A stretch of 64,000 bases of DNA, from positions 3,100,001 through 3,164,000 of the forward strand of contig NZ_CP042912.1 in assembly GCF_008087665.1 (NCBI RefSeq). Direction: 5' to 3'. A program made the position numbers and the translations under genes. The stretch's first letter is position 1. Each line of letters opens with the position of its first letter. The notes under the pieces are model-generated. The model had not been told where the DNA came from. It was given only the letters and a program-made list of their open reading frames with translations, and did not search any database. Origin of the DNA: Mariniblastus fucicola (GTDB lineage Bacteria; Planctomycetota; Planctomycetia; Pirellulales; Pirellulaceae). This document shows positions 62,449 to 64,000 of the stretch, one piece after another.

Positions 62449-64000
62449 TGTTAACGGCGGTCGAAAAGAGCGGCGCCCGGCGGATTTGAGGGGCGTTCCA
62501 AAATGGCGGCGCGCCGAGACGTATTTCGTTGACTTTTGAGGCTATCGAACTTTAGTTCGATATCTTTACCGTCATCGGAGTGCCAGATTGCACGTAGATA
62601 TGGAGTTTTGGACGGAAGTCCGCCGTCAGGTTCTTGTAGAAGGCCTGAGCAAACGCGGTGCTGTAAAGAAGTACAAGATTGGGTGGCACACCCTCGACAA
62701 GATTCTCTCTCTTGAAGAGCCGCCGGGCTACCAGCAGAAACAGGCTCGTCCCAAGCCGAAGATCGAAGCCTTCCTGCCAATCATCGCCGAGATCCTTACA
62801 GCCGATCAGAAAGCGCCTCGCAAGCAACGCCACTCGGCCAAGCGAATCTTTGAGCGTCTGCGCGACGAGCACGAATTCACTGGCGGCTACACGATCGTTA
62901 AAGACGCGGTTCGCGAGTGGAAGCATTCTCAGAAAGAAGTCTTTCTGCCACTAACTCATCGTCCCGGCGAAGCCCAGATGGATTGGGGCTTTGCGAAAGT
63001 TTCCATTCGTGGCCACACCGAACCAGTTAAAGTCGCGATCTTTGTGCTCACGCTGCCGTACAGCGGAGCGGTCTTCTGCCAAGTCTTTCATCGCGAATGC
63101 ACTGAGTCATTTCAAGAGGGCCACGCCCGTGCGTTTGAATTCTTCGGTGGCGTGCCGTGGCGAATCTCGTACGACAACAGCAAGGTCGCGATCGCCAAGA
63201 TTCTCGGGAGCCGAGATCGCAAGTTGACTCGCGAATTCCTGCGTCTACAAAGCCATTACCTGTTCGCCGAACACTTTTGTCTGGTGCGGCGTCCCAATGA
63301 AAAAGGCCACGTTGAGAGACTTGTTGAGTACGCACGTGGCAACTTTCTGGTTCCTGTTCCAGTCGTCGATTCTCTCGAAGAACTCAATGAGAAGTTACTT
63401 GCTCAGTGCCACGCTGACCTTGAGAAGCAAAGCCGCGGCAAGTCAACCAACAAGCGTTTACTTCTGGAAGAAGAACGCAGTGCGTTTCTCGGTTTGCCGG
63501 CCCGTGCGTTTGAAGCTCGCCGCATCACACAGGCCGCCGTCAGCTCACAGTCGTTGGTTCGCTTCGATCGCAACTCGTATTCGGTTCCTACGAAGTACGC
63601 GCATCGCAAGGTGACCGTCGTGGCCGCGGTCGACGAAGTTCGATTTGTGTTTGGCGACAGGCTCATCGCGAGGCACCGCCGCTGTTGGGAGAAGGAACAG
63701 TTCTTCTACCAACCGATCCATTATCTCCGCCTTTTAGAACGAAAGCCGGGTGGTTTGGACTTCGCCAAGCCCGTTGATCAATGGCAACTGCCGAAGTGCT
63801 TTGGGATTCTGCGCAGGCGACTCGAAGCATCCGACGAGAAGCATGGAACACGATTCTACATCCGAGTCTTGAGACTACTGGAACGTCGCTCGCTTTCTCA
63901 ATTGACCGATGCCGTTGAGTACGCGTTGGATATCGATGTGATCGATCCCAGCAGCATTCGCGTCATCCTTGAGCACCGGCAAGAGAGACCGGCCGAGCTG
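62449..64000 (+). mobile_element. IS21-family insertion sequence (right end outside window)
   Basis: A left end beginning TGTTAACGGCGG at 62449 is inferred from the family's TG-starting terminal repeats; it is followed by short repeated GC-rich motifs to about 62520, then istA. The element starts inside the truncated secreted-protein gene. The istB helper gene and right end are not visible. Confidence 0.7.
62600..64000 (+). CDS. istA: IS21-family transposase IstA (3' end outside window)
   Basis: 467 codons, open to the window edge, with ATG at 62600. The N-terminal helix-turn-helix (SKRAVKKYKIGWHTLDKILS) binds DNA ends. The integrase core carries the DDE set: Asp about 127 in GEAQMDWGF, Asp about 191 in WRISYDNSK and Glu about 238 in NEKGHVERLVEYAR. 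The C-terminal part (SYSVPTKYAHRKVTVVA) is the beta-barrel domain typical of IstA. No stop or frameshift is seen, so it may be functional with an IstB partner. Confidence 0.9.
   Translation, partial: MEFWTEVRRQVLVEGLSKRGAVKKYKIGWHTLDKILSLEEPPGYQQKQARPKPKIEAFLPIIAEILTADQKAPRKQRHSAKRIFERLRDEHEFTGGYTIVKDAVREWKHSQKEVFLPLTHRPGEAQMDWGFAKVSIRGHTEPVKVAIFVLTLPYSGAVFCQVFHRECTESFQEGHARAFEFFGGVPWRISYDNSKVAIAKILGSRDRKLTREFLRLQSHYLFAEHFCLVRRPNEKGHVERLVEYARGNFLVPVPVVDSLEELNEKLLAQCHADLEKQSRGKSTNKRLLLEEERSAFLGLPARAFEARRITQAAVSSQSLVRFDRNSYSVPTKYAHRKVTVVAAVDEVRFVFGDRLIARHRRCWEKEQFFYQPIHYLRLLERKPGGLDFAKPVDQWQLPKCFGILRRRLEASDEKHGTRFYIRVLRLLERRSLSQLTDAVEYALDIDVIDPSSIRVILEHRQERPAEL

Overview
The window looks like a chromosomal segment of a planctomycete, most likely a Pirellulaceae relative. 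The evidence is a YTV-repeat envelope protein, an ECF-type sigma factor next to a serine/threonine kinase, a secreted beta-helix protein with a dockerin-like tail, a Tat-exported Gfo/Idh oxidoreductase, a very large TPR protein and a BBP7-like porin candidate. G+C is moderate by eye. No rRNA, tRNA or CRISPR was seen. Genes sit on both strands in short operons; the left two thirds is ordinary vertically inherited chromosome, and the last 4 kb is A+T-richer accessory DNA ending in an IS21-family element.

Layout. 1-5.2 kb (minus): the 5' part of a secreted HtrA-like protease, then an operon of beta-ketoacyl synthase, acyl carrier protein and a CrtI-like FAD enzyme, then a small secreted protein. 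5.4-12 kb (plus): Gfo/Idh oxidoreductase and a 1667-residue TPR protein with an embedded C39-like papain-fold domain. 12.0-12.2 kb (minus): a compact element with a perfect Shine-Dalgarno, a 13-codon ORF, hairpins and a strong terminator. 12.4-26 kb: frr, a PrsW-like membrane protein, a GNAT protein, a secreted HEAT-like protein, a diguanylate cyclase, nrdR, a divergent NAD-dependent DNA ligase, a lipoprotein, a 5-oxoprolinase operon (pxpA, fused pxpBC) and rlmN.

26-38 kb is envelope-themed: a membrane-anchored multidomain protein, the YTV-repeat protein, a divergent sigma factor plus a Ser/Thr kinase fused to a LiaF-like domain, a secreted papain-family peptidase and an outer-membrane beta-barrel candidate. 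A BshB1-type deacetylase, a FabZ-like dehydratase and a thioredoxin lipoprotein follow. At 39.9-41.3 kb lies a decayed M10 (serralysin-like) metallopeptidase gene whose zinc motif is destroyed, followed by an intact beta-helix/dockerin gene.

44.8-53 kb (plus): ROK sugar kinase, Ppx/GppA phosphatase with an HD-like domain, polyphosphate kinase, a triplicated PH-like membrane protein and dnaB. The first three are very tightly packed and suggest a polyphosphate/glucose operon. 53-60 kb: glgB with an RNase H-like partner gene, repeat-rich spacers, a membrane-protein pair, rsmE and an acyl-CoA carboxylase carboxyltransferase. 60-64 kb: two paralogous small secreted proteins, a dockerin-like fragment with a C9 tract, and a secreted-protein gene cut by the IS21-family insertion.

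Best candidates for something new are the 12.0-12.2 kb mini-ORF RNA element, the YTV / sigma / kinase-LiaF locus and the TPR-C39 protein. All function calls are from reading the translations; no database search was possible.
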